From JBGSPQ01 sp041738505 (lineage in GTDB: Bacteria > Patescibacteriota > Gracilibacteria > UBA1369): DNA of 64,000 nt. Under the pieces are notes generated by a model that had not been told where the DNA came from, did no database searches, and was given only the letters and a program-made list of their open reading frames with translations. This document shows positions 17,414 to 26,823 of this stretch, piece by piece. The first letter of the stretch is position 1; the number at the start of each line of letters is the position of its first letter. Location: the NCBI GenBank assembly GCA_041738505.1, contig JBGSPQ010000023.1, positions 1-64,000 of the forward strand. Reading direction: 5' to 3'. The position numbers were made by a program, and so were the translations under genes.

Positions 17414-17446
17414 AAAAGACAGTCCTTCGGGGCTGTCTTTTTATTT
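17414..17446 (+). terminator. Intrinsic terminator with UUCG tetraloop
   Basis: AAAGACAGTCC-TTCG-GGGCTGTCTTT followed by TTATTTT. The C(UUCG)G loop makes this an especially stable hairpin. Lies 30 bases after the stop at 17384. Confidence 0.9.
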
Positions 17447-17475
17447 TAATACAAAAACGTGTGAATTCGTGCCGT

Positions 17476-18621
17476 TTATTTACTCTCTTTTTGCTCAAAC
17501 GCGCGCCAGAATTCGCTCTTCTGCTTTTTAACGGGTTTACCGTTTCTGTCGGTTCCCATGCCGTCATATTCGCGGCCGAAAACTCTGCGCAGGCAATCCT
17601 CCGTATCAAAAATGTTATCCATTCTTTTCATTAAATCCTCATCACCGGTTGCTTTAACCTTTTGCATTAATTCCCGGTTAGTTAGTGATCTCATAATTTC
17701 AAGATATTTTCTGCCGGTTTTGCTTTTCCACGGGACAACATTACCCGGGTTGGCGATGGCTCCGCTTCTTACCGCCGAGGTTAAATCGGCTTGCAGATTG
17801 TAAACGTGCATTCTTTGGGCGTTGCCCTCAAGATCAAGTGTTTTCATCAGGCGGTCGGAGAAATTTTCGTCACCCAGCGCTTTGGCCAGATTATCCAGTG
17901 CTATCTTAAGGCGGGTGGCGATACTCTGGACGCTGCGTCTAACTTCTGCCGTGAAAGCGTCTTTTTCCATTTTTTCCTTAACCAAGGGGTCGGATTCCAG
18001 AGTTTTAACTTTTTGTCCGTATAAGCCGGTTCTTTTATTGCAGTGATCCAGTATTTTTTTTTCTCTAACAAATCTTCTTCTTTCTTCAAAAGCCGCGCCG
18101 GCTGATGCAAGATCCCCATTGATTTTTGCCGATAGTTCTTTTTCCACCGATTCCAGTTTTGCCAGTCTGTCTTTAAGTTCTTCGGTGGGATTTTTTATTT
18201 CGCTTAATTTATCAATCAGTTCATAAAGTTTTTGCAGTTGTGACGCCTTTTCGGCGGTGATAACTCTGACAGTTGTAAGTTTTTCCAGCAGTTCGGGAGA
18301 GAAACGATTGCCGGAATTGAGTCCGTCAAAGGGGTTGGCGATTTTATTAATGGCTTCCAGTCTGGATGTGCGCTTGTCGCGCCAGAGCTCCAGTTTTGCC
18401 ATGGCATCGCGAAGTTCCTTCACTTTTGATTCAACCTCGCTCACGCGGGTTTCATGGTTGGCGACCAGATCTGCCGTTTCGGCCAATAAGTTTTCCAGAT
18501 CGGGGGCTGTTCTTTCTCCGGATTCCGGCGGTTCGGTGGCGGGGTCTGAAGGTTCGTTATTTGCCGTTTCAACGCGGGTATCTTCTTTTTCCGCTGTTAC
18601 GGGGTTGGTGGTTTCCGACAT
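17476..18621 (-). CDS. Coiled-coil protein of unknown function
   Basis: 381 residues. Residues 1-40 are disordered (Glu, Thr, Pro-rich). Residues about 45-170 contain heptad-rich coiled coils (VSEVESKVKELRDAMAKLEL; EELKDRLAKLESVEKELSAKI). The rest is helical and charged, ending in a basic tail. No signal peptide or membrane helix, so predicted cytoplasmic. Not recognised. It lies in the same orientation 118 bases downstream of the next coiled-coil/Pro-rich gene, which has a similar make-up (disordered N-terminus, helical body), suggesting an operon of related function. Confidence 0.65.
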   Translation of the reverse strand: MSETTNPVTAEKEDTRVETANNEPSDPATEPPESGERTAPDLENLLAETADLVANHETRVSEVESKVKELRDAMAKLELWRDKRTSRLEAINKIANPFDGLNSGNRFSPELLEKLTTVRVITAEKASQLQKLYELIDKLSEIKNPTEELKDRLAKLESVEKELSAKINGDLASAGAAFEERRRFVREKKILDHCNKRTGLYGQKVKTLESDPLVKEKMEKDAFTAEVRRSVQSIATRLKIALDNLAKALGDENFSDRLMKTLDLEGNAQRMHVYNLQADLTSAVRSGAIANPGNVVPWKSKTGRKYLEIMRSLTNRELMQKVKATGDEDLMKRMDNIFDTEDCLRRVFGREYDGMGTDRNGKPVKKQKSEFWRAFEQKESK

Positions 18622-18739
18622 ATTTTCAGGTGGTTATTTATAATTGCAAAGGCGAGTGATTATAAACTAAATGCCAAATAAGTCAATACTTAGTTTGGGG
18701 AGGTGTATGGATTTTGAAAATTTCCTTATTGAACGGCGA

Positions 18740-20293
18740 TTAGGCGACGGGGGGCGGAGCGGTTGGTGGGGGAGTGGAGGGTGCGGCCTGTGGCGTGGCG
18801 GCCGATGGGGGAGTGGCGGGGGGAGGTGTTGCGGATGGAGGCGCGGCGGTGGTGGGGCTCAGGAACATTGCGGAAATTTTGTCCGCGGTTTGGGTGTCCA
18901 TGACGGGGTCTTTTTTTAATAATTCCATTTCCTGCGGATCAATTCTTTGTTGAAGATATTCGGTCCAGCCGGTGTTGATGAGTCCGGATTTGTCGGCGAG
19001 GATTTTTTTAACCTGCTCACCGTCTTTGTAAAGTATTGTCATTACTTTTTCGTTCAGCTGCAACTGGTTGGCGGCTTCCTTAAGTATCAGCGCCTCTTTT
19101 TTTTCGGGGTCGGTGAGGCTCGCGAATTCGGCGGCTGCGGCGGGGCTCATACCCAGTAACGACATGATTTGGTCAAGAAATCCGGCAGGGAAAAGGGATT
19201 TTAACGCGCTCATGATTTTGTCCAGGATGGGATGGCCGGTGGAGGTTTCTTCTGACGCGGGGGTGGTTTGCCCTTCGGGTGGTGTTTGTCCTGCTGTGCC
19301 GGGTTGTGTTTCCGGTGTTGTCGCGCTCTGTGCCGTTGTGTCGGCCTGAGGGGTTTCCGCGGGTGTGGCGCCGGGGCTTTGTGGTGCCGTTTCCGCAGAC
19401 GCGGGAACGGTTTGCGGGGCTGTGCCGGGAGATGATGTTGGAGCTGTGCCGGGTGCCTGCGGTGTCGGAGGGGTAACTCCGGGTGCGGGCGCGGGCGTTG
19501 CCTGTGCCGTCTGACCGGAACGTTGTCTGCCGGTTTCCAGAAGTGCGGCCGCATCTTTGTTCAGCCGCTCCACGTCGGCATTTGCCGGAACATATTCGCG
19601 GAAGCCGTTTACAAGATTTTGTAGTCCGGATTTTTGAATAAGAAGCAGAGTTTTAATGGCCGGTTCGTTCACCCGGCCGTTTTGAATAATGTTAAGTCCG
19701 CAGAATGTTCCGAAAGTTTCCATAAATTGCAGTGGCGAGGCGAACAAATTTTTGTTTTGTTCGTAGATTGCTTTAAGAGCTTCAAAAGTTTCTTCCAGTT
19801 TGGGGACCAGTTCTTTTTCCACATAACTTTCCGTTACGGACTCGGTCGCTCCGGTTTTGGTGAAATGTTCAAAAATGATTTCTTTGGCAACGTTCTTAAT
19901 TGAGGAAACATTTTCCGGTGAATTGAGTCCGACTTCGCTAAAAAGAGCCATGTTTTTTGCTAACTCTTCATCCACGTTTTTGGAGATTTTCGCTTTTGCA
20001 TCGTTGGTTATATCCATGCCCAACAGGGTGGGCCTTTCGGCTTTGTTGTTTGTCCAGGATTCGGTGGTTTTTTGTGTCGCGGCGGTAGTTCGCAGTTCAT
20101 CGGCTTTGCGTTTTTTTTCGTCTCTTTCTTTTTGGATTATTTGAAGGCGGTCCAGTTCCTCTTTCTGCAAAAAATCCTTCCATTCGGCACGCGTGCGGGC
20201 CGCCGGTGGAAGCGAACTTCCCGATTCCTGCGGTGTTTGTTGCGGTGTTTGTGATTCGGGCGAGGTTTCGCCCGGGGCGGTGATTCCTGACAT
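18740..20293 (-). CDS. Pro/Ala/Thr-rich helical protein of unknown function
   Basis: 517 residues. N-terminal disordered Pro/Glu/Gln/Ser-rich stretch, then a charged coiled coil (WKDFLQKEELDRLQIIQKERDEKKRKADEL region, residues about 38-68), a helical domain to about residue 260, a long Pro/Thr/Ala/Gln linker (about 265-365), a second helical domain (about 365-480) and a Pro/Ala/Thr-rich tail. No signal peptide, membrane helix or catalytic motif. The linker resembles a flexible spacer. It is divergent from the sigma factor gene, so the 113-base gap (20294-20406) should carry promoters for both. Confidence 0.65.
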   Translation of the reverse strand: MSGITAPGETSPESQTPQQTPQESGSSLPPAARTRAEWKDFLQKEELDRLQIIQKERDEKKRKADELRTTAATQKTTESWTNNKAERPTLLGMDITNDAKAKISKNVDEELAKNMALFSEVGLNSPENVSSIKNVAKEIIFEHFTKTGATESVTESYVEKELVPKLEETFEALKAIYEQNKNLFASPLQFMETFGTFCGLNIIQNGRVNEPAIKTLLLIQKSGLQNLVNGFREYVPANADVERLNKDAAALLETGRQRSGQTAQATPAPAPGVTPPTPQAPGTAPTSSPGTAPQTVPASAETAPQSPGATPAETPQADTTAQSATTPETQPGTAGQTPPEGQTTPASEETSTGHPILDKIMSALKSLFPAGFLDQIMSLLGMSPAAAAEFASLTDPEKKEALILKEAANQLQLNEKVMTILYKDGEQVKKILADKSGLINTGWTEYLQQRIDPQEMELLKKDPVMDTQTADKISAMFLSPTTAAPPSATPPPATPPSAATPQAAPSTPPPTAPPPVA

Positions 20294-20406
20294 TTTTGCT
20301 TATCAGATTATGTAATTTTATCATATTTTCGGTATTTAATAAAGTAGGAACCCGAGGGGGCGGTTTTGCTTTTTCGGCCGACTGGGTTATAGTTACTTCC
20401 CGAATT

Positions 20407-20988
20407 ATGAAAGGAGAAATGAAAAAACAGGAACCTGACAAGGAAAAAGTGGAAGATCTGGTGCTCCGGGCCCAGCATGGAGATACGGATGCCTTTGGCG
20501 AGCTTTATGATTTGTATGTTGATAATATCTACAGATACATCTATTTCCGCGTGGACAGGGAAGAGGCTTTGGATATGACCGAGAATGTGTTTTTGAAGGT
20601 CTGGGATAATCTCAAATCGTACAAAAAAGTGAGTAACAAGTATTTTTCCTCGTGGCTTTATAGAATTGCTCATAATAGTGTGATTGATTATTACAGGATG
20701 AGGAGGGAAACGGTTGATATAGCCAAAATGAATCTACCGGATGAAAAGCGGATGAATGATCCTGTTGTTTTAACAGAGCAGAGTATGAGCCAGGATGTGC
20801 TAAAGGTGGCGATCGGTAAATTGAATAAAAAGTACCGTCAGGTGATTCTGCTTAAGTATATCAACGGGCTTGATAACAGTGAGATTGCGGGGATTATGCG
20901 GCGGAGCGAGGGAAATCTGCGGATTTTGAAGTTCAGGGCGCTTAAAGCCCTGAGACGCATACTGGAGGATATGAATGTGAATTATTAG
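20407..20988 (+). CDS. ECF-like RNA polymerase sigma factor
   Basis: 193 residues. Region 2 is DAFGELYDLYVDNIYRYIYF ... FSSWLYRIAHNSVIDYYR (residues about 27-100), and region 4 is LNKKYRQVILLKYINGLDNSEIAGIMRRSEGN (about 135-170) with a helix-turn-helix. No region 1.1 or 3, so a group 4 (ECF) type. It redirects RNA polymerase to a specific regulon. Two starts are possible: ATG 20407, or ATG 20419, which has AAAGGAG only two bases upstream. A longer reading from 20296 is unlikely. The FecR-domain gene follows 62 bases later and probably encodes its membrane-bound regulator. Confidence 0.85.
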   Translation: MKGEMKKQEPDKEKVEDLVLRAQHGDTDAFGELYDLYVDNIYRYIYFRVDREEALDMTENVFLKVWDNLKSYKKVSNKYFSSWLYRIAHNSVIDYYRMRRETVDIAKMNLPDEKRMNDPVVLTEQSMSQDVLKVAIGKLNKKYRQVILLKYINGLDNSEIAGIMRRSEGNLRILKFRALKALRRILEDMNVNY

Positions 20989-21050
20989 TGTAACAAAAGC
21001 ACTTTTGCCCACGTTGTAGTGTGTGGTGCTAGGAAACGAATAAAAGAAAA

Positions 21051-23084
21051 ATGAAAAATCTGTCGGACAAAAAGGATGCTATTATTAAGGAGCTAAACAG
21101 GCTTGAGGACAGTCTTTTGTCTTTTTCCTCCGCCGATTTACAGATGCCCGAGCGGGATAATGTGAAGAGGCATTTAATGTCCGTTATAAGAAAAGGGGAT
21201 TTGGCGGAAAGGCAAGGTTATTCTTTGGAGAAACTGGCGGGCGCGGCGCGCAGGGTGGCACGAATTGTTTTTGTGCCCGACTGGGCCCGCGTTATGATGA
21301 AGGAGCGCGTTCTGGAATACGCGGAGAGCAGCGCCACGTGGGGTGACGAAGGGGTTTTTGCCGGTTTCGGGGTGTGGTATAAAAGGGCTTCGGCGCTTGT
21401 GGTGCTGGCTATTTTTGCTTTGACGATTGTTGTTGTTATGCCGGAAAAACACGCTGTTGTTTATGCCAAGGCAACTTTTTTGGAGGATTTAACCGGTGAG
21501 GTTTTTGTGAAAAGACAATTGGAAATGGTCAAGGCTTATCCCAACATGATGCTTATGGAGGGGGATATTGTTGTGTCCGAAGGAGGAAGTTCGGCAACCA
21601 TCCGTTTTTTTGACGACAGTGTGGGGAGGATTAACGAACATACGCGTATAAAAATTTCCAAATTATTTTATGATCCGGCCCGTCCGGTTTTTTCTCAGGT
21701 GGGTGTTTTTCTGGAGGACGGCCGTTTGTGGGCCAAAGTGATGAGGCTGGCAGAGGATTCCTCTTTTGAAGTTTCCACACAGGCTTTGTCTGCGGGGGTT
21801 GATTCCAAGGCGGCTTTTGATGTGAGTGTGAACGCGGAGGCCACCAGGGTGGCGGTTTTTGAAAATGTTGTAAAGGTTTCTCCGGGGAGTGAGTCGTCCG
21901 GTCCGTGCAAAACGGTTATTGCCGGTTACAGAGCCGAAGTTGCGGCAGTGGGTGTGACGGTTGCGGATGTTCAGGAGACTAATGTGACTATAGAAAAAAT
22001 GCCGAGGAACGAGGTTTTTAATACCAATAACGAGTGGGTGGCGGCCAATCTGGATAACGACCGAATATATACTCGTGAACTGATTGCCGATAGGGAGAAT
22101 ACTATTGAAACCGGCGGGGTTATTGACGACGCCGAGGTTAAAGCCATGCTTTTGCCGGGTGCGGAGGCTTCGGCGGGGAAGTTTGAAGAGGCTTACGGTT
22201 TTTTGATGACGGCCGAGGCTCAGCTGGTGCGCGGGGAGAAGGAAGCCGCCGCCGCCGGTATGGAGCGGTTTTCGGCGATGATGAACGAGCTGGTCGCGGA
22301 ACTGCCAGATTTGGCGGAGGAGGACTTCGCGGCGGCGGCCTCGCTCAGAACACTTATGAAAGATCGTATCGCCATGCAATTGCAGGAGCTTTCCTCATTC
22401 CTGCCCGACAACAATCTTTATAAAGCCAAAGAGACTCTTCAGGATATGGAACTGCTTCTGGCGGAATCGGAGGTTAAACGCGCGGAAATCAGGCTCAGTC
22501 AGGCTGGCGACATTTTACTGGAAATTGAAACGCTGATTGCATCGGACCAGGCTCATCTGGCGTCCACGCTGTTAAAGAGATATCAGAACAAAACCAACAA
22601 TATCACGCTTAATTTGACCGAGGAAAACGTGCGTGAGGTGAAAGAGCGCTTTGTTCCATTGATTGAGGGGCAGGCAAGTCACATGAAGACGCTTACGGCG
22701 ATTGAAAACACCATTATTTATCTAGATCAGAATGATTTGAAGGAAAGGGTGAAGGATGTAAGAGAGGATACGTTGCGCAAATTTGTTACGGCGCTGGAAC
22801 AGATGCCCGAAATGGTTTCTTCTGATGTTTTGTATGATGTGAATGATTTGTACGCGACTTATGTCACAGACAAGCAAAGCGAGACGGACATTATTGAACC
22901 GGCTTTTGCCAAATTGTCGGATGACAATGACACGGGAATGAAATTTATCAGTCCGAATCAACCGGAAGTTCCAAGCCAGATGGGTATCTTTATTATGGTT
23001 CCGCTGGAAGGTACCGCGGATGTGCAATCCCGCGTTGAGATGTGGGCGTTAAATTCCACTAAGGGCGAGAAGGCCAAGAATTAA
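21051..23084 (+). CDS. FecR-domain membrane protein, probable sigma regulator
   Basis: 677 residues. The N-terminal ~105 residues are cytoplasmic and helical, as in anti-sigma proteins. One membrane helix lies at about 112-132 (ALVVLAIFALTIVVVM). A FecR-like beta domain follows at about 140-290 (GEVFVKRQ ... MMLMEGDIVVSEGGSSATIRFFDDSVGRINEHTRIKI ... FEVSTQALSAGV). The remaining 380 residues are long helices outside the membrane (LVRGEKEAAAAGMERF; KAKETLQDMELLLAESEVKRAEIRLSQA). Placed directly after the sigma factor gene, it is likely to bind that sigma and release it on a surface signal. The large extracellular helical part is not typical of FecR proteins. It overlaps the convergent mraY 3' end by 36 bases. 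Confidence 0.75.
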   Translation: MKNLSDKKDAIIKELNRLEDSLLSFSSADLQMPERDNVKRHLMSVIRKGDLAERQGYSLEKLAGAARRVARIVFVPDWARVMMKERVLEYAESSATWGDEGVFAGFGVWYKRASALVVLAIFALTIVVVMPEKHAVVYAKATFLEDLTGEVFVKRQLEMVKAYPNMMLMEGDIVVSEGGSSATIRFFDDSVGRINEHTRIKISKLFYDPARPVFSQVGVFLEDGRLWAKVMRLAEDSSFEVSTQALSAGVDSKAAFDVSVNAEATRVAVFENVVKVSPGSESSGPCKTVIAGYRAEVAAVGVTVADVQETNVTIEKMPRNEVFNTNNEWVAANLDNDRIYTRELIADRENTIETGGVIDDAEVKAMLLPGAEASAGKFEEAYGFLMTAEAQLVRGEKEAAAAGMERFSAMMNELVAELPDLAEEDFAAAASLRTLMKDRIAMQLQELSSFLPDNNLYKAKETLQDMELLLAESEVKRAEIRLSQAGDILLEIETLIASDQAHLASTLLKRYQNKTNNITLNLTEENVREVKERFVPLIEGQASHMKTLTAIENTIIYLDQNDLKERVKDVREDTLRKFVTALEQMPEMVSSDVLYDVNDLYATYVTDKQSETDIIEPAFAKLSDDNDTGMKFISPNQPEVPSQMGIFIMVPLEGTADVQSRVEMWALNSTKGEKAKN

Positions 23085-24110
23085 ACCGATTGAGGCGGCG
23101 AATCCACCCATTATCCAGAAACGCATTACGATGTTCGGTTCCGACCATCCTTTCTTTTCAAAGTGATGATGGATGGGGGCGATCAAAAAGACTTTTTTGT
23201 GGAAGAATTTTTTGGAGGTCAGTTGGATGATTACGGACAGGGTTTCTATCACAAAGACGAGTGCGATCAAAGGTAATACGGCCACCGAATCGGTCATCAT
23301 GGCGATTACGCCGAGCGTGGCGCCGAGCGACAGCGCCCCCGTGTCGCCCATAATAAAGTGGGCAGGAAATATGTTGAACCACAAAAATCCCAATAGAGCG
23401 CCAACGATTACCGCGCAGAAAGCGGATAGAATAAAAAGTCCTTTAAAAAATGCGATGATGGCGAATACTCCGAAAGCGATTATCAAAAGTCCGCCGGCCA
23501 GTCCATCCAGTCCGTCGGTGATATTTACAGCATGGGCGCAGGCCGAGATTATGAAAATGAAAAGCGGGATGTACAACCAGCCGATGGCGATGTCTCCATA
23601 TAAAGGTATGTGTATCTGGTTGTATTCCAGTCTAAAGTAAAACCACAGCGAGCCCAGCGTGGCGAAAAGCGTGAGCCAGAGAAATTTTGGTTTGATGTTG
23701 ATGCCTTTGCTTTTTCCCAGTCCTTTGATGTTAAACCAGTCATCCACCGCGCCGAGCAGGGCCGTGGCTATCAGTGTGAACAATGGTAGAAAAGTCTCGT
23801 TTCTGTTGATGAGTGAGTTTTCGGTGATTCCAATAAGTTGCATCAGTCCCGATCCGAGCACCACCAAAAGCACCGTGCCCCAGATTAAAATTCCGCCCAT
23901 GGTGGGGATGCCTTTTTTCTTGCCGTGGAGGGATTGGAAGATGCTGGCGATTTCGCCGCTGGAGGCGTATTCGCGGATTTGTTTACTGCACTTGAATTTG
24001 TGCAGGAGTTTTATGAAGGTGGGGGCGAAAATGATGGCCAGCACGAAAGCGGTGATTTGCGATCCGAAAATCAAAATCAGATGGCGGAGGTTGGCGAGGA
24101 GTTCAATCAT
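23049..24110 (-). CDS. mraY: Phospho-MurNAc-pentapeptide transferase
   Basis: 353 residues, a polytopic membrane enzyme that moves phospho-MurNAc-pentapeptide from UDP to undecaprenyl phosphate, giving lipid I, the first membrane step of peptidoglycan synthesis. Family motifs are present: GTPTMGGILI-like (GIPTMGGILIWG), DDWFNIKGLGKSKGI, NITDGLDGLAGG, FIMGDTGALSLG and the HHHFEKKGWSEPNIV loop. About ten membrane helices. I set the start at ATG 24110 (MIELLANLRHLIL) because the upstream in-frame extension is not MraY-like and overlaps the carboxypeptidase gene. Last gene of the envelope operon, 14 bases after the carboxypeptidase stop. Confidence 0.95.
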   Translation of the reverse strand: MIELLANLRHLILIFGSQITAFVLAIIFAPTFIKLLHKFKCSKQIREYASSGEIASIFQSLHGKKKGIPTMGGILIWGTVLLVVLGSGLMQLIGITENSLINRNETFLPLFTLIATALLGAVDDWFNIKGLGKSKGINIKPKFLWLTLFATLGSLWFYFRLEYNQIHIPLYGDIAIGWLYIPLFIFIISACAHAVNITDGLDGLAGGLLIIAFGVFAIIAFFKGLFILSAFCAVIVGALLGFLWFNIFPAHFIMGDTGALSLGATLGVIAMMTDSVAVLPLIALVFVIETLSVIIQLTSKKFFHKKVFLIAPIHHHFEKKGWSEPNIVMRFWIMGGFAASIGLILGLLALSGI

Positions 24111-24124
24111 TTTGTTATTTGCGG

Positions 24125-25108
24125 TTATTTCCAGGTGTAAGTGCGAAGGGCCCAGTCCGCAAGGATTTTGCTTTCTTTGTAACGGGAGGGACTGTTTAGG
24201 ACAATGGTCATGATGTCGTTGCCGTTTTCGTTTTCTATGACGGCAATCAGACATTCGCCCGCGGCGTCGGTGGTGCCGGTTTTTAGGCCCAGCACGGGCA
24301 GGTAGCTGTTTAGAAGGTCGTTGGTGTTTTTTAGTTTATGGGTGAGGGTTTCGTTGATCGAGGCTATTTCCAGTTCTTTTTTGGTGGCGGTTCTGCGGAT
24401 GAAGCTTTTGCCAAAGGCGTGGCGGGCCAATATAGTAAGATCGTAGGCGCTGGAGATGTTGCGGAGGTTGGTTGCCGGTATTGGATTTTCGTTGTTGGAA
24501 TCGGATGTCCGGGTCTCGGATTCCGTGTCATCGGGTGTGGTTTCCGCGGTTTCGGCCGGGGGGTCTTCGTCCAGTCCGGTCGGGTTTACAAATGTTGTTG
24601 ATAACATGCCCAGTTCTTTGGCGCGGGTGTTCATTTTTTCCACAAACACACTTACACTTCCGGCGTTGTGTTCGGCCAGCGCCACTGCGGAGTCGTTGGC
24701 GGAATTGATCAGCGCGGCGTAAAGCAGATTTTCCACTGTCATTTTTTCACCTTCGGCAAGCCAGATTCTGGAGCCTTCGGTTTGCGAGGCGTTTTTGGAA
24801 ATTACGGCCGTTTCCTGGGGATCGGTTTCTTCAATAACGATTACGGTAGTCATCAGTTTGGTCAGACTGGCGATGGGCATAGGCTCGTAAATGTTTTTTT
24901 CGTAAAGCACCAGCCCGTTTTTCATATCAACAATAATTGCGCTTTTGGCCTCTATTATCGGCGCGATGTTCTGTTCGTTTTTTTCGGGAATGGAAGTTGC
25001 TTCCAGCAATACGTTTTCATTCCACGGCATGATATGCGGCGCGTTTGTGGGGACGGAGTCGGTAAGCAGAGCTCCGTATGCGTATAAACTTAGGAAGGCG
25101 GATAGCAT
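24125..25108 (-). CDS. D-alanyl-D-alanine carboxypeptidase (S11 family)
   Basis: 327 residues. The three penicillin-binding motifs are intact: SLTK (S81, K84), SAN (136-138) and KTG (276-278). The enzyme trims the terminal D-Ala of peptidoglycan stem peptides outside the membrane. The N-terminus (MLSAFLSLYAYGALL) is a short hydrophobic segment, a weak signal or anchor. An acidic Glu/Thr/Asp/Ser-rich insertion at about residues 181-212 is not usual for DacA-type enzymes. The C-terminal beta domain of classical PBP5 is lacking or very short. Four bases separate it from the upstream LCP gene, so it is co-transcribed with it and mraY. Confidence 0.9.
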   Translation of the reverse strand: MLSAFLSLYAYGALLTDSVPTNAPHIMPWNENVLLEATSIPEKNEQNIAPIIEAKSAIIVDMKNGLVLYEKNIYEPMPIASLTKLMTTVIVIEETDPQETAVISKNASQTEGSRIWLAEGEKMTVENLLYAALINSANDSAVALAEHNAGSVSVFVEKMNTRAKELGMLSTTFVNPTGLDEDPPAETAETTPDDTESETRTSDSNNENPIPATNLRNISSAYDLTILARHAFGKSFIRRTATKKELEIASINETLTHKLKNTNDLLNSYLPVLGLKTGTTDAAGECLIAVIENENGNDIMTIVLNSPSRYKESKILADWALRTYTWK

Positions 25109-25112
25109 GTAA

Positions 25113-26741
25113 TTAGGATTCTGGTGATTGATTTTCCGTGCCGTTTAATGTGTCGGCGGCAGGGGCAAGAGTTTCGGTACCGGTGTTTGCGGTATCCGCG
25201 CCGGCAGCATCTTCGGTGCCGGAAGCGAGTGCGTCCGATGATGATTCTGTTTGTGTTTCCGCGGCTTTGGGGGTATCCGATGGTGGGGCTGCGGGAGCGG
25301 TAAGGAATTTTAGGGTGTTATACGGTTCATCGGGTTTCAATTCCAGATAGTCTCTTCCAAGTTCAATTACAATTGTTGCGTTTTGTCGTTTTTCCGGTTC
25401 GGTGTATTCGGGGGGAATTCCCGCGATTACGGGTAACGGAACCAGTTCTTTGATTAAAGCCAGTGTTACGGGTTCTTCGCCTTCCGGGCCGGGTTTGTAG
25501 TAGATGGTGGATTGTTCCAGATCGCGGTTAGTCGCGTTACCGTAATATGTGACGTTCAGGCAGTTTCTTAACAGCAGATTCATTGTCACTCCGGCCAGTC
25601 CGGGTGTTTTGGTCCCGTTTAACACCTGTATTTCCTCCTGCGCGGCCATTGTCTTGGTGTGGTTGAAGATGGTGTTTGCAACCTGTTGAATGTATGAATA
25701 GGTTCCTCCTCCCGCCGGGAGCAGGACTGCTGCTCCGTCAAAGTATTCGCGTGCCGGTGTGTATAAAAGTCCGCCGCAGGAGCTTGGATCGTCATTCAGG
25801 ACCGCGGGGAAGATGTCATCTTTGTTAAACTCTTTGGATAATTTGGCCAGTTCCAGAATTTCGGCCAATGAAAGATTTGTATCTATGCTTTCCGCCACAG
25901 AATCGTAAAGCGATTTTATTTTGCCGGCGTCGGTAAGGATGTCCAAACTAAAGGCGCGGTCGCGGATTGCATACAAAAGCGACTGCTGGCGTTTGGCGCG
26001 GTTATAGTCTCCGGTGGTGGAGCGGCTGCGGGCATACTTGAGCGCCGTTGCCCCATCCAAATGCTGGAGTCCTGCGTCAATTTTGAAAGTTTCGTAGTAA
26101 ATGGTTTCGCCTCTGGGGTATTTGGGGTCGTAAATGGATTCTTCCACCATAATGTCAACTCCTTCCAGGCTGTCCACGATGCCTTCAAATCCTTGAAAAT
26201 TTACCAGTGCATAGTACTGGATTTCCATGCCGGTGATTTCTCCGACTAACTTTTTAAGCGCGTGTATGCCTTCTCTCTTGCCATATTTGTTGAGATAAGA
26301 CGAATAAACGCTATTGATGCGCTGGTTGCCGTATTCGGAGGAGATAATGTATAAGTCGCGGGGAATGGAGAGCATCGGCACCACTTTGTTTTCATAGTCT
26401 ATGCTGGCGATAATAATTGTGTCGGTGAGATTGGCTCCGTCGTGGCCTTCGCCGCCGGTACCGATGAGCATAAAGTTGGTGCGTCCGTTTTCATCGGTGA
26501 GCAGGGTTTTTCCGAATGATAATACAATGGAGGAAAAGTCCAGACTCTTGATTAAGGAGTAAATGCCGAAAACCAGTACGAAAATTACCACCAGACTGCC
26601 CGCTACTGTGGCAATGTGCAGGGTGTACTTGTTTTTCGAGGGTTCGGGGGCTTTGAATGATTTTACTCTGTTGAAAATTGCGAAAAGATTTTTCTTGGGG
26701 CGTTTGGCCTCCCTGCGAATTTTTCTAACTTTAAAATCCAT
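25113..26741 (-). CDS. LytR-CpsA-Psr (LCP) family ligase
   Basis: 542 residues. Short basic cytoplasmic N-terminus, membrane helix at about 38-62, then the LCP catalytic domain at about 85-290 (FMLIGTGGEGHDGANLTDTI; LSIPRDLYI; ALKYARSRSTTGDYNRAKRQQ). The conserved Asp and Arg residues that bind the polyprenyl pyrophosphate substrate are there. A LytR_C-like domain follows at about 365-425 (IQVLNGTKTPGLAGVTMN). The last 60 residues are a Ser/Thr/Ala/Glu-rich tail. LCP enzymes attach teichoic acid-like or capsular glycopolymers to peptidoglycan. Here the product could be the wall polymer to which the SLH proteins of this window bind, which is inference. Confidence 0.9.
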   Translation of the reverse strand: MDFKVRKIRREAKRPKKNLFAIFNRVKSFKAPEPSKNKYTLHIATVAGSLVVIFVLVFGIYSLIKSLDFSSIVLSFGKTLLTDENGRTNFMLIGTGGEGHDGANLTDTIIIASIDYENKVVPMLSIPRDLYIISSEYGNQRINSVYSSYLNKYGKREGIHALKKLVGEITGMEIQYYALVNFQGFEGIVDSLEGVDIMVEESIYDPKYPRGETIYYETFKIDAGLQHLDGATALKYARSRSTTGDYNRAKRQQSLLYAIRDRAFSLDILTDAGKIKSLYDSVAESIDTNLSLAEILELAKLSKEFNKDDIFPAVLNDDPSSCGGLLYTPAREYFDGAAVLLPAGGGTYSYIQQVANTIFNHTKTMAAQEEIQVLNGTKTPGLAGVTMNLLLRNCLNVTYYGNATNRDLEQSTIYYKPGPEGEEPVTLALIKELVPLPVIAGIPPEYTEPEKRQNATIVIELGRDYLELKPDEPYNTLKFLTAPAAPPSDTPKAAETQTESSSDALASGTEDAAGADTANTGTETLAPAADTLNGTENQSPES

Positions 26742-26823
26742 GGTGATTGTTCTAATGTATCGGTCAAAAAAAGTTCCCCTATATATTAGTCATTTTTTGG
26801 CTTTTATCAATGAGACTTTTTGT

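Noticed and set aside
20296..20406. N-terminal extension of the sigma factor
   Set aside because: It starts at the divergent gene's edge and adds residues before region 2 that are not sigma-like; starts at 20407 or 20419 fit better.
24111..24254. N-terminal extension of MraY
   Set aside because: Basic, non-hydrophobic sequence overlapping the carboxypeptidase gene; MraY proteins begin close to ATG 24110.
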